Shown here one piece after another: positions 23,037 through 30,216 of a DNA stretch of 31,315 nucleotides (positions within the stretch are counted from its first letter, which is position 1; each line of letters opens with the position of its first letter). The notes under the pieces were generated by a model that was not told the origin of the DNA, made no database searches, and worked only from the letters and a program-made list of their open reading frames with translations. Position numbers and translations under genes: made by a program. Origin of the DNA: GCA-003244245 sp036378735. GTDB taxonomy: Bacteria; Actinomycetota; Actinomycetes; Mycobacteriales; Pseudonocardiaceae. Where the stretch lies: positions 1 to 31,315 of the forward strand of contig DASUVX010000188.1 in the NCBI GenBank assembly GCA_036378735.1, in the 5' to 3' direction.

Positions 23037-24617
23037 ATGAGTAATTCGAGTCCTGAGCCGGCTCGTCTGGACCTGCGCCCACTGCCCGGTAGCGAGCAGC
23101 GCGCGCTGCCGCGGGCGATCCGCGCCGCCGATCCCGTGCCGGCGGACATGGTGCTCGAGGTGACGCTGGTGTTGCGCCGCCGTGCCGAGTTGCCGGACCC
23201 GGCTGCCACCGCGCCGGTTCCTCGTACCCGATTCGCCGCCGACTACGGTGCCGATCCCGCTGACGTGGAGCTGGTCACGGCGACGGTCACGGCGCTTGGC
23301 GCACGGGTGATCGCGGTGCGCTCGGCCGCGCGGCAGGTCCGGATCGAGGCCACCGCGGTGGCGGCCAGCCGCATGTTCGGTACCACGTTGGAGCTGGTCA
23401 CCAGCGAGGACTCGACTGGCACGGAGGTCACCCACCGGGTGCGGACCAGCGCGTTGAGCGTGCCGGCCGTCCTGGATGGCGTGGTCACCGCGGTACTCGG
23501 GCTCGACGATCGCCCGCAGGCGCGCCCACAGTTCCGCTACCCGGTCCCCGCCGCGGTGTCGACCAGCTACACCCCGGTACAGCTGGGGCGGATCTACCGC
23601 TTTCCCGACGGTACTGACGGCGCCGGCCATACCATCGCGATCATCGAGCTGGGTGGTGGGTTCGAACAGGCCGATCTCGACGCCTACTTCGCCGGCCTGG
23701 GCATCAGCGGACCGGTGGTGACCGCGGTGGGTGTCGACGGCGGGGCGAACACCCCAGAACACAATCCCAGCGGCGCGGACGGCGAGGTGCTGCTGGATAT
23801 CGAGGTTGCCGGCGCGCTCGCGCCAGCGTCCAGCCTGGTCGTCTACTTCGCTCCCAACACCGACGCCGGCTTCGTCGACGCGGTCGCGGCCGCTGCGCAC
23901 GCCAACCCGACACCCACGGCGATCAGCATCAGCTGGGGCCTCTACGAAGACGCCTGGACCGCTCAGGCCCGCACGGCCCTGGATGACGCCCTTGCCGACG
24001 CGGCGGTACTCGGGGTGACGGTGACGGTGGCCGCCGGCGACGACGGCAGCACTGATGGCGCCACCGATGGGCGCTCTCACGTCGACTTCCCTGCGTCCAG
24101 CCCGCACGCCCTGGCCTGCGGCGGAACCCGGTTGCAGGCCAACCCGACCACGGGGGACGTGGTCTCCGAGACCGTGTGGAACAACGGCGCCGGGCACGGG
24201 GCCACCGGCGGTGGGGTCAGCAACGCGTTCGACCGGCCCAGCTGGCAAGCCGCGGCCGGGGTGCCGTTGCAGCACGGCAAGCCTGGGCGCGGCGTTCCGG
24301 ACGTGGCAGCCGTGGCCGATCCGCAGACCGGTTACCGGGTCCGGGTCGACGGCACCGACACCGTGATCGGCGGCACCAGCGCGGTGGCTCCACTGTGGGC
24401 GGCGCTCGTGACCCGCTTGGCGCAGGCGGCGCAGCGTCGGCTGGGCCTGCTACAGCCGGCGCTCTACGAGGTGCCGCGCGGTTTCCGAGACATCACCACG
24501 GGTAGCAACGGGGCCTTCGCCGCAGGCCCAGGCTGGGACCCCTGCACCGGGCTCGGCGTGCCCGACGGCACTGGACTGCTCGCCGCCCTACACCAGCCTC
24601 CCACCCCAGCCGACTAG
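23037..24617 (+). CDS. S53 family serine-carboxyl peptidase (sedolisin/kumamolisin-like)
   Basis: 526 residues. Residues 20-150 form a pro-kumamolisin-type activation domain (VLEVTLVLRRRAELPD, FAADYGADPADV). The peptidase part has DGEVLLDIEVAGALAP with catalytic Glu250 and Asp254, VAAGDDGSTDG with the oxyanion Asp near 335, and GGTSAVAPLWAAL with the nucleophile Ser448. DITTGSNG near 485 and a later Asp form the Ca2+ site. The triad looks complete, so an active acid-acting endopeptidase with a self-cleaved prodomain is expected. I see no signal peptide, as in kumamolisin. The gene is divergent from the sigma factor gene and convergent with the decarboxylase gene, with palindrome copy 3 at the junction. 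Confidence 0.9.
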   Translation: MSNSSPEPARLDLRPLPGSEQRALPRAIRAADPVPADMVLEVTLVLRRRAELPDPAATAPVPRTRFAADYGADPADVELVTATVTALGARVIAVRSAARQVRIEATAVAASRMFGTTLELVTSEDSTGTEVTHRVRTSALSVPAVLDGVVTAVLGLDDRPQARPQFRYPVPAAVSTSYTPVQLGRIYRFPDGTDGAGHTIAIIELGGGFEQADLDAYFAGLGISGPVVTAVGVDGGANTPEHNPSGADGEVLLDIEVAGALAPASSLVVYFAPNTDAGFVDAVAAAAHANPTPTAISISWGLYEDAWTAQARTALDDALADAAVLGVTVTVAAGDDGSTDGATDGRSHVDFPASSPHALACGGTRLQANPTTGDVVSETVWNNGAGHGATGGGVSNAFDRPSWQAAAGVPLQHGKPGRGVPDVAAVADPQTGYRVRVDGTDTVIGGTSAVAPLWAALVTRLAQAAQRRLGLLQPALYEVPRGFRDITTGSNGAFAAGPGWDPCTGLGVPDGTGLLAALHQPPTPAD

Positions 24618-24629
24618 CCACCGCTTCTC

Positions 24630-24701
24630 CCACCCCGACATGGAGACATATCGGGGTTACGAGCGTGGTGCTGACCCCGATATGTCTCCATGTCGGGGTG
24701 G
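24630..24701. repeat. Dispersed palindromic element, copy 3
   Basis: The same outer arm sequence as copies 1 and 2, here extended outward by four bases (outer pair at 24630/24701). The tip (24658-24673) is less regular; AGC can pair with GCT around GTGGT. It starts 12 bases past the peptidase stop and contains the stop codon of the decarboxylase gene (24657-24659). It may end transcription from both sides. Confidence 0.9.
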
Positions 24702-26114
24702 AGGAAGTGGGCGGGCGTCGTGGGCGAAGGAAGTCTCGAGATGCGGGTCGCGGGTGGACTCGCGCTGGCGCGACAGCCCGGCCAGCACCGTGCGCAGATC
24801 GGCGAGCAGGACCTCAGCCAGGTCGTGGGTCATCCCGTTGCGGATGACGAAGCGCAGTACTGCCAGGTCGGTGCGGTCGGCGGGAAAGGTGTAGGCGGGA
24901 ACCTGCCAGCCGTGCTCGCGCAAGCCGGCGGAGACGTCGAACACGGTGTAGTTCGTGATCTCCGCCGGCAGCGCGGCGGCGAACACCGGCAGCTCGCTGC
25001 CATCGGTGACCAGTCGCAACGGACCCAGCGCGGCCACCTCCCCGGCCAGCCGGGTGGCGACGTCGCGGCAGTGCTGCTGCACCCGCCGGTAACCCTCGGT
25101 GCCCAGCCGCAAGAACTGGTAGTACTGCGCGACGACCTGAGCCCCAGGGCGGGAGAAGTTCAACGCGAAGGTGGCCATCTCATCGCCCAGATAGTTCACC
25201 CAGTAGATCAACTCCTCGGGCAAGGCCGCGGTGTCTCGCCACACCACCCAACCCACCCCGGGATAGACCAGCCCGTACTTGTGCCCGGAGGTGTTGATCG
25301 AGGCCACTCGAGGCAGCCGGAAATCCCAGGTCAGATCGGAATCGAGGAATGGGGCGATCATCGCTCCGGACGCGCCATCGACGTGCACCGGCACGTCCGG
25401 ACCGCCCCGCGCGGCCAGGTCGTCCAAGGCTGCACAGATCTGGGCCACCGGTTCGTAGCTGCCGTCGAAGGTGGAACCGAGCACTGCCACCACTGCGATG
25501 GTGTTCGCGTCGACGTGGGGCAGCGCCGATGCGGCGTCGAGATGGAACCGGTCGCCATGCATCGGCACCAGCCGGGGCTCGACTTCGAAGTAGTTGGCGA
25601 ACTTGTCCCAGCAGACCTGGACGTTGTTGCCCATCACGATGTTCGGGGTGCCGGTGCCGCCGCGGGCCCGCCACCGGCGTTTCAGGGCAAGGCCAGCGAG
25701 CATCGCAGCCTCGCTGGAACCTGTCGTGGAGCAGCCAGCTGCGGCGTCCGGGTCGGGCGCCTCCCACAGCCGGGCGAGCATCCGCACGCAGCGCCGTTCG
25801 AGTTCGGCGGTGCGGGGGTACTCGTCCTTGTCGATCATGTTCTTGTCGCCGCACTCAGCCATCAGCCGGGTGGCCTGCGGGTCCATCCAGGTGGTGACGA
25901 AGGTGGCCAGGTTCAGCCGCGCGTTACCGTCGAGCATGAGCTCGTCGTGTATCAGCTGGTAAGCCAGCTCCGCATCGATCCCACTGTCCGGAAGCCGGTC
26001 GCGAGGCACCGCCAGCGGCTCCCGGGTGAACAGCGGATTCACTGTCAGGTCGGCGGCGCCGACCGGGGGAGGGTTATCCGGGTGGGCGAGGGGCACACGA
26101 CGATCATGCCCCAC
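24657..26114 (-). CDS. gadB: Glutamate decarboxylase
   Basis: 485 residues; PLP enzyme that converts L-glutamate to GABA and CO2, consuming a proton. NLATFVTTWMDPQA, CGDKNMIDKDEYP, GSSEAAMLAGLALK, HVDGASG with Asp246, and SINTSGHKYGLVYPGVGW with the PLP Lys279 are family hallmarks. The frame opens with GTG 26114 and a poor ribosome site; GTG 26096 is an alternative. The upstream DUF6131 gene ends nine bases before, so the two are probably co-transcribed. The last 12 residues or so (RHGDISGSAPRS) are read from palindrome copy 3, so the natural C-terminus has been replaced or extended. The C-terminus closes the active site at neutral pH in the E. coli enzyme, so this could matter. Confidence 0.92.
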   Translation of the reverse strand: MGHDRRVPLAHPDNPPPVGAADLTVNPLFTREPLAVPRDRLPDSGIDAELAYQLIHDELMLDGNARLNLATFVTTWMDPQATRLMAECGDKNMIDKDEYPRTAELERRCVRMLARLWEAPDPDAAAGCSTTGSSEAAMLAGLALKRRWRARGGTGTPNIVMGNNVQVCWDKFANYFEVEPRLVPMHGDRFHLDAASALPHVDANTIAVVAVLGSTFDGSYEPVAQICAALDDLAARGGPDVPVHVDGASGAMIAPFLDSDLTWDFRLPRVASINTSGHKYGLVYPGVGWVVWRDTAALPEELIYWVNYLGDEMATFALNFSRPGAQVVAQYYQFLRLGTEGYRRVQQHCRDVATRLAGEVAALGPLRLVTDGSELPVFAAALPAEITNYTVFDVSAGLREHGWQVPAYTFPADRTDLAVLRFVIRNGMTHDLAEVLLADLRTVLAGLSRQRESTRDPHLETSFAHDARPLPPPRHGDISGSAPRS

Positions 26115-26123
26115 GCCGCGCCG

Positions 26124-26279
26124 TCAGTAATAGTGCCGCCGGCCCATTACCGGGCGCCCCACGGCCCCGAGCAGCTCCAGGATCACCCCTACCACTACCA
26201 GAATGATACCGAGCGTCCATAGGATACCGATCCCAAGCAAGAAACCGACCACCAGCAAGATAATACCTAGAACGATCAT
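26124..26279 (-). CDS. DUF6131-type small membrane peptide, 51 residues
   Basis: ATG 26279 with a strong GGAGGAG ribosome site. The product opens MIVLGIILLVVGFLLGIGIL, then a short turn with WTLG, a second helix IILVVVGVILELLG, and ends in a basic tail GRRHYY. Two short membrane helices with Gly-zipper spacing match the small actinobacterial DUF6131 family. Its function is unknown. It ends nine bases before the decarboxylase start. The gene is too short for many automatic callers. Confidence 0.85.
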   Translation of the reverse strand: MIVLGIILLVVGFLLGIGILWTLGIILVVVGVILELLGAVGRPVMGRRHYY

Positions 26280-26579
26280 GATCTCTCCTCCGGAGTTGTT
26301 TACCGAGACCCTACGACACGTTCTGCGAGTCTGCTCGCTATCCTAGTCCATAGTGGACTTATAGGAAAGCTCGAAACGCCGATGCCGGGAGGGCCAAGGC
26401 GATGTGTAAGCCGGGTTGAAAACGGGTACCTGGCCGACTGCCACAAGTAAGTGAAGGTTCAGCAAACACAAATAGCACCGTTTCCGGTCGACAGTTCGCG
26501 CTATTCGCAGTGTCCATGGGTCGAGTCTCGAAGGACCTCTGGCGTGAGTCTGGCGGGACTGGTGTGACAAGGTGTGGCG
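26280..26579. promoter_or_regulatory. Divergent intergenic region with an AGTCCA-TAG-TGGACT dyad
   Basis: About 300 bp between the DUF6131 and YbhN-type genes. AGTCCA (26345-26350), TAG and TGGACT (26354-26359) form a perfect 15-bp dyad, about 65 bases upstream of the DUF6131 start, within a looser CCTA...TAGG frame. It is a candidate operator for the gad operon. I tried to fit the 26380-26460 stretch to a tRNA or riboswitch and could not. Confidence 0.35.
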
Positions 26580-27698
26580 ATGGCACCTAACGGCCGGCAG
26601 CGGTGGCGGCGGGCCGCCCTTGTGGTCGTGGGGCTGGCGGCCGTCGCGCTGGCTGGCCGGGTGTTGTACGACAGCAGCGACGAACTGTTCACTGCCGCCG
26701 ACACCCTGACCTCGGTGCGGATCGGTTGGGTGCTGCTGGCGGTCCTCGTCGAGGTGGTGTCCTACGGAGCGCGGGGAGCTGTGGCCGCGGTGGTACTTCG
26801 CCGCGCCGGCGGGACAGCGGGGGTGGCAACGCTCAGCGCGGCCACCTTGGCCGGCGATGCGGCTGCCTATTGCCTGCCGTTCGGATTCGCCGCCTCCGGC
26901 GTGGTCATGGTCGATCTACTCCGGCGCCGGCAGGTGAGCACGGTGGTGGCCGGCTGGCTATTCGCGGTGTGCTCGGTGTTCTACGTCAGCTCGGTGACGG
27001 TATTGACCATCATCGCGGTGCAGATCCCCGGTGATGACGACCCGGTCGCCGGTTTGCAGGCGATCAGCGCTGGATTGCTGGGTGCATTGGTCCTGTGCGG
27101 TGCCGGGTATGCATTGCTACGCCGGCCGGGAATCCGCGATCGGCTGTTTCAACTGCTGCGCGGCATGTTCGGTCGGCGCCGCACCGCGCGCTGCGCCGAT
27201 GGCCGGGTGAGCCGCTTCGGCGCGCTGGTGCTCGCGGTGCGCTCGGCGGTGCGCAACTGGGCGCAGCAACTGGGCGCGGTGCGCATCACTCCCGGCGTCG
27301 GGGTGGTGGCGTTCGCCCTCATGATGGTGTCCTGGGTAGCCGACGTCGCAGTGCTGGCGATCGCCTTCCTGGCATTGAACTCCGCCCCGCCATGGACCGG
27401 GTTACTGCTCGCGTATTGCGCCGGGCAGATCGCGGCGAGCCTGCCGGTGACTCCTGGTGGGATCGGGGTGGTGGAAGGAAGCATCACGCTGGCCCTGGTG
27501 GCCTTCGGCGGCGCCGAGACCATCACGCTGGCCGCGGTGTTGCTGTACCGGCTGATCGCCTACTGGGGTTGCCTGCCCGCCGGCGGGCTGGCCTGGCTGG
27601 CCTTGCGCATGACCTCGGGCGCCCCCGTCGAGGAACCCGCCGCTGCCCAGGATGTGCCGGTGACCGCCGCCGTCGCCGAAGCGGAGCCACTACCGTGA
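26580..27698 (+). CDS. YbhN/AglD-type (LPG synthase transmembrane domain) membrane protein
   Basis: 372 residues from ATG 26580, with AAGGTG upstream; a GTG two codons earlier is also possible. About eight hydrophobic helices (AALVVVGLAAVALAG, IGWVLLAVLVEVVSYGARG, FAVCSVFYVSSVTVLTIIAV, VGVVAFALMMVSWVADVAVL) and the family signature LPVTPGGIGVVEGSITLALV near the C-terminus. YRLIAYWGCLPAGGLAWL follows. The family holds lipid flippase-like domains such as the MprF transmembrane part and AglD; the synthase domain is absent. A lipoprotein gene overlaps its stop, suggesting a shared envelope role. Confidence 0.85.
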   Translation: MAPNGRQRWRRAALVVVGLAAVALAGRVLYDSSDELFTAADTLTSVRIGWVLLAVLVEVVSYGARGAVAAVVLRRAGGTAGVATLSAATLAGDAAAYCLPFGFAASGVVMVDLLRRRQVSTVVAGWLFAVCSVFYVSSVTVLTIIAVQIPGDDDPVAGLQAISAGLLGALVLCGAGYALLRRPGIRDRLFQLLRGMFGRRRTARCADGRVSRFGALVLAVRSAVRNWAQQLGAVRITPGVGVVAFALMMVSWVADVAVLAIAFLALNSAPPWTGLLLAYCAGQIAASLPVTPGGIGVVEGSITLALVAFGGAETITLAAVLLYRLIAYWGCLPAGGLAWLALRMTSGAPVEEPAAAQDVPVTAAVAEAEPLP

Positions 27699-28162
27699 CC
27701 GCGTTGCGGCGGTGGCGGCCTACTGCCGTGGTGGCCGGGCTCGTGATTGCGTGCAGCCTGACGGCGGCCTGCTCGGGACCGCGCAGTGGCGCGTCGGCCA
27801 CCGGTGAGGTATCGGGGTGCGCTGCGGTGCTGCCGTTGGCCCGCAACATCGTCCACGACGAGGGCGCGCTCACCGAGGTGCGGCGAATCAGCCGCAGCGA
27901 CGCCGACGCGCTGAGCCGGGAGCTGGGGGTTGCGCCGCCGCGCTCGCGCACCGGGCTGCCCAGCCCGCATCGTCCAGTCCGTCCCGGGTGGCCGCACGCC
28001 TGCCTGGTCGTCTACCGCGGCCATTACCCGGCGGGAACGATCGCCGGGGCCAGCCCACCGGCGGTGGCCGGCCGCTATGCCCTGATCGTGCTCCGCGTCC
28101 GGCACCCCTCGGTCGAGCGCATCCTGGTCACCGACCATCTCCCCCCGGGCGTGCACTCCTGA
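27695..28162 (+). CDS. Putative lipoprotein of unknown function
   Basis: 155 residues from GTG 27695, which overlaps the TGA of the YbhN-type gene (GTGA), so translation is coupled. The signal is RRWRPTAVVAGLVIACSLTA followed by AC, with lipobox LTAAC and Cys near 27. The mature part has CAAVLPLARNIV near its start and a later CLVVYRG segment, and looks like a small beta-rich domain (YALIVLRVRHPSVERILV). I recognise no family. The much longer frame starting at 27095 is only an accident of this reading frame inside the upstream gene. Confidence 0.75.
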   Translation: MTALRRWRPTAVVAGLVIACSLTAACSGPRSGASATGEVSGCAAVLPLARNIVHDEGALTEVRRISRSDADALSRELGVAPPRSRTGLPSPHRPVRPGWPHACLVVYRGHYPAGTIAGASPPAVAGRYALIVLRVRHPSVERILVTDHLPPGVHS

Positions 28163-28184
28163 CGTGTGTGCGACCAGCCGGCGG

Positions 28185-28889
28185 TTACCCGGCTGGGCCG
28201 GGCGGGGCATAGATCTGCACTGCGCCGTGGGCTTCGCGCACCTGAAGGTGAGGCAATGCGGGCGGGGCCACCGGCAGCTGATGGGTCAGCAGCTGTCCGT
28301 TGAGCGCGAAGGATGTGCGGTGGCACGGGCAGTCCAGCCGGCTGGCCGCCGCGTCCAGGGCGAGGCGGCAACCCAGATGCGTGCATACTCCGGACACCGC
28401 GCGCAGCTGACCGCCAGTGCGCGCCACGAAACCGATCACCGACCCGAGATCGAAGGCCTGTACGGCGCCCTCGGTCAGGTCTGCGCTGGCGCTGACCGTG
28501 CGCCACTGGCCGGTGGTCGGGTTCAGCGTCTGATCCCGACCGCTTTCGGCGGGAACCCCTTTGGTGACGGCGTGGTCTACCACCGCGCCCACCGCCGCGG
28601 CTGCTGCCGCGATCGAGGTGGCCTGCACCAACCGCCGCCGGCTGTTGTGCACCGGCCGCCCGGGTCGGGCCTGCGCCGCTGCGGTGGGTTCCCCGGTCAG
28701 CTCGGCGGCCAACCGCTGGTGTAGGTCGGTGACGAACTCGGTACGGGGGGCGGCGCTGCCCGGTCGCGCACTGCGCAGCGTGATCGCCGCCCGCAGCTGC
28801 GCGGCATCGGCGTCATCAGCGCTAAACGGGCGTGGCCGGCGGCCGTGCAGCAGGTCGGCGATGAACCGCCGGGTGCCGCGCGCGCTCAC
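28185..28889 (-). CDS. Membrane-anchored Rieske 2Fe-2S protein
   Basis: 234 residues from GTG 28889, whose first bases overlap the sigma factor stop (GTGA). Residues 1-75 are a cytoplasmic helical region (TRRFIADLLHGRRPRPF, FVTDLHQRLAAEL). SRRRLVQATSIAAAAAAVG at 83-101 is an Arg-rich anchor or Tat-like signal. The Rieske domain has CTHLGC at 169-174 and CPCH at 187-190: ligands Cys169, His171, Cys187 and His190, with Cys174 and Cys189 as the disulfide pair of bc1-type Rieske proteins. The cluster site looks intact. No cytochrome b or oxygenase gene is nearby; the partner is an ECF sigma factor, so a redox-sensing role is plausible. Confidence 0.88.
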   Translation of the reverse strand: MSARGTRRFIADLLHGRRPRPFSADDADAAQLRAAITLRSARPGSAAPRTEFVTDLHQRLAAELTGEPTAAAQARPGRPVHNSRRRLVQATSIAAAAAAVGAVVDHAVTKGVPAESGRDQTLNPTTGQWRTVSASADLTEGAVQAFDLGSVIGFVARTGGQLRAVSGVCTHLGCRLALDAAASRLDCPCHRTSFALNGQLLTHQLPVAPPALPHLQVREAHGAVQIYAPPGPAG

Positions 28890-29593
28890 CTGCCCGCCTC
28901 CAGCAGCTGCGCGGCCCGGCGCAACGCCCGGTGCTGCAACACCTTCGCGTAGGCCACGCTGACGCCCATCGCGGCCGCGGCCTCGCGCAGCGAACACGAG
29001 TCGAGGAACCGCAACTGCAGGATGCGCCGGTAGTGCTCGGGCAACTCCGCCAGCACGACCGACGCCCGGCCCAGCGCATCCGCCGACGCCGCAGTGGCCG
29101 CGGCGTCGGCCGGCGCCGCCTCCAACGAATCATCGTCGCGCAGCCGGGTGACCTCGTGGCCCAGGGTGCGCCGCCAATACCCGGCCAGCACCGTGCGGGC
29201 GGTGGTCAACAGGTAGGCCCGCACCTCGGCGGCGCTAGCCGAGACCCGCAGCGGCCGCAGCGCCGTCAGGAAGACCTCCGCGGTCAGGTCCTCCGCATCG
29301 GGACGGTTGCCGACCTTGGCGAACATCAGCCGATATACCCGGTCGACGTTGTCCCGGTACACCGCCTCCCAGTCGGGGTAGAACCCGTCGCCGACCACGC
29401 GTAACCGTGGCTCGCTGATCTGGGGTTCGCTGACCTGTGACTTGCTGATTTGGGACTTGCTGATTTGGGACTTGCTGATTTGGGGCTTGCTGATTTGGGG
29501 CTTGCCGGCCGGATCAGCACGGGCGCGGCCAGCGGCCCCCGCTGGAGCGGGAGCTGCCCGACGACGACCTTCCCGTCTGCGCAACCGAACCAC
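28886..29593 (-). CDS. ECF-type sigma factor with a pentapeptide-repeat N-terminus
   Basis: The frame gives 235 residues from GTG 29593. Region 2 is WEAVYRDNVDRVYRLMFAKV and RPDAEDLTAEVFLTALRPL, region 4 is LPEHYRRILQLRFLDSCS and REAAAAMGVSVAYAKVLQHR. Before region 2 lie six pentads of (K/E)(P/S)Q(I/V)S at residues 31-60, read from a 15-bp tandem repeat. The start is uncertain: 29593 has a ribosome-like GAAGG too close, and a GTG at 29398 (VVGDGFYPDWEAVY) would begin right after the repeats and leave them in the leader. The Rieske gene overlaps its stop, in the position normally held by an anti-sigma gene. Confidence 0.82.
   Translation of the reverse strand: MVRLRRREGRRRAAPAPAGAAGRARADPAGKPQISKPQISKSQISKSQISKSQVSEPQISEPRLRVVGDGFYPDWEAVYRDNVDRVYRLMFAKVGNRPDAEDLTAEVFLTALRPLRVSASAAEVRAYLLTTARTVLAGYWRRTLGHEVTRLRDDDSLEAAPADAAATAASADALGRASVVLAELPEHYRRILQLRFLDSCSLREAAAAMGVSVAYAKVLQHRALRRAAQLLEAGR
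29411..29505. repeat. 15-bp tandem repeat (six units plus a part)
   Basis: Units of CTTGCTGATTTGGGA or GGGG run from 29411 to 29500, with a five-base part unit to 29505. The four units nearest the 5' end of the gene (29441-29500) are almost identical; the two at 29411-29440 have drifted. The 15-bp length keeps the sigma factor frame open whatever the copy number. Confidence 0.9.
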
Positions 29594-29658
29594 CCTTCAC
29601 GGCAGGCGCCCATGCCACCAATAGGTAAGCGCCCGGGTTACGCCCGCGGTGCGGTCAC

Positions 29659-29952
29659 TCAGGTCTCATTCCGGCGTTCGACGAAGAAGTGCACCTCGTC
29701 GCCCTGCTCCTCGACATCGAGCTGCTGGTCGTGCAGGTCGTAAACCAGGCCGGGAGACAGGAAGACCTTCGCGCCGTGGGCATCCAGCACCGTGTCACTA
29801 TCGCCGGGAGCCCGCGCGATGGACAGCCCCAGGCCCTCTGCCCGGCTGGTCTGGCTTTGCGGCGCGATCCGCAGCCCCGCGCCGTCCGGCATGTCGTTCT
29901 GGGTTACGAGTGAGTTGATGGCGCGGGCCGCGGCCTCGGTGACTGTCAGCAT
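29659..29952 (-). CDS. HesB/IscA-like protein without the cysteines
   Basis: 97 residues. MLTVTEAAARAINSLVTQ, GLRIA, GLGLSIARAPGDSDTVLDAHGAKVFL and VYDLHDQQLDVE follow the A-type Fe-S carrier fold of HesB/IscA. The three cluster-binding Cys residues of IscA are missing and the protein has no Cys at all, so it cannot bind a cluster in the usual way. Cys-free members like this are often annotated in actinobacteria as HesB-like or adhesin. The ribosome site is weak. It lies just upstream of the ECF sigma gene on the same strand, near a Rieske gene. Confidence 0.75.
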   Translation of the reverse strand: MLTVTEAAARAINSLVTQNDMPDGAGLRIAPQSQTSRAEGLGLSIARAPGDSDTVLDAHGAKVFLSPGLVYDLHDQQLDVEEQGDEVHFFVERRNET

Positions 29953-30015
29953 GACGTTACCGTAAGGGTCTTCCCCGGCAGCGCGTAAGCGGGAGCCGGT
30001 CGCCGAATCAGATGG

Positions 30016-30216
30016 TCAATTCTCCGACGTCGTCTCCTCGGCGTCTTGGGCGGTCAGCGCTTCGACGGTGTGCTCTCGCACCGGGCGCAGCTCGAATTCC
30101 CCGAACTGGCCGCGCCGCACGGCAACGGCACTCATCGGCAGGGGTCGGCTCTGCCGATGGCGGGGAGTGAGGGTCATTCCGGACCGCGGTCGGCGGTCGG
30201 AGACGGGCGCGCGCAT
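30016..30216 (-). CDS. Small hypothetical protein, 66 residues
   Basis: ATG 30216 with GAAGAAGGA four bases upstream. The first half is basic (MRAPVSDRRPRSGMTLTPRH), the second half acidic (EHTVEALTAQDAEETTSEN). It has no Cys and no membrane helix and I recognise no family. Longer frames to 30516 or 30652 exist, but only this start has a ribosome site. Confidence 0.5.
   Translation of the reverse strand: MRAPVSDRRPRSGMTLTPRHRQSRPLPMSAVAVRRGQFGEFELRPVREHTVEALTAQDAEETTSEN

Noticed and set aside
5612..24701. CRISPR-like reading of the repeated arm sequence
   Set aside because: The copies are thousands of bases apart, form inverted pairs and have no spacer array or cas genes.
24690..26222. 510-codon forward ORF opposite the glutamate decarboxylase
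   Set aside because: Antisense shadow typical of high-GC DNA; the reverse frame has all PLP decarboxylase motifs.
26380..26460. Possible tRNA or riboswitch in the stretch before the YbhN-type gene
   Set aside because: No cloverleaf and no known riboswitch core could be fitted by eye.
27095..27694. Long 5' part of the 355-codon frame ending at 28162
   Set aside because: It lies in another frame of the YbhN-type gene; only the part from GTG 27695 has a lipoprotein signal.
29411..29505. Tandem repeat as a transcription attenuator
   Set aside because: Units do not form stable inverted pairs; they keep a reading frame instead.
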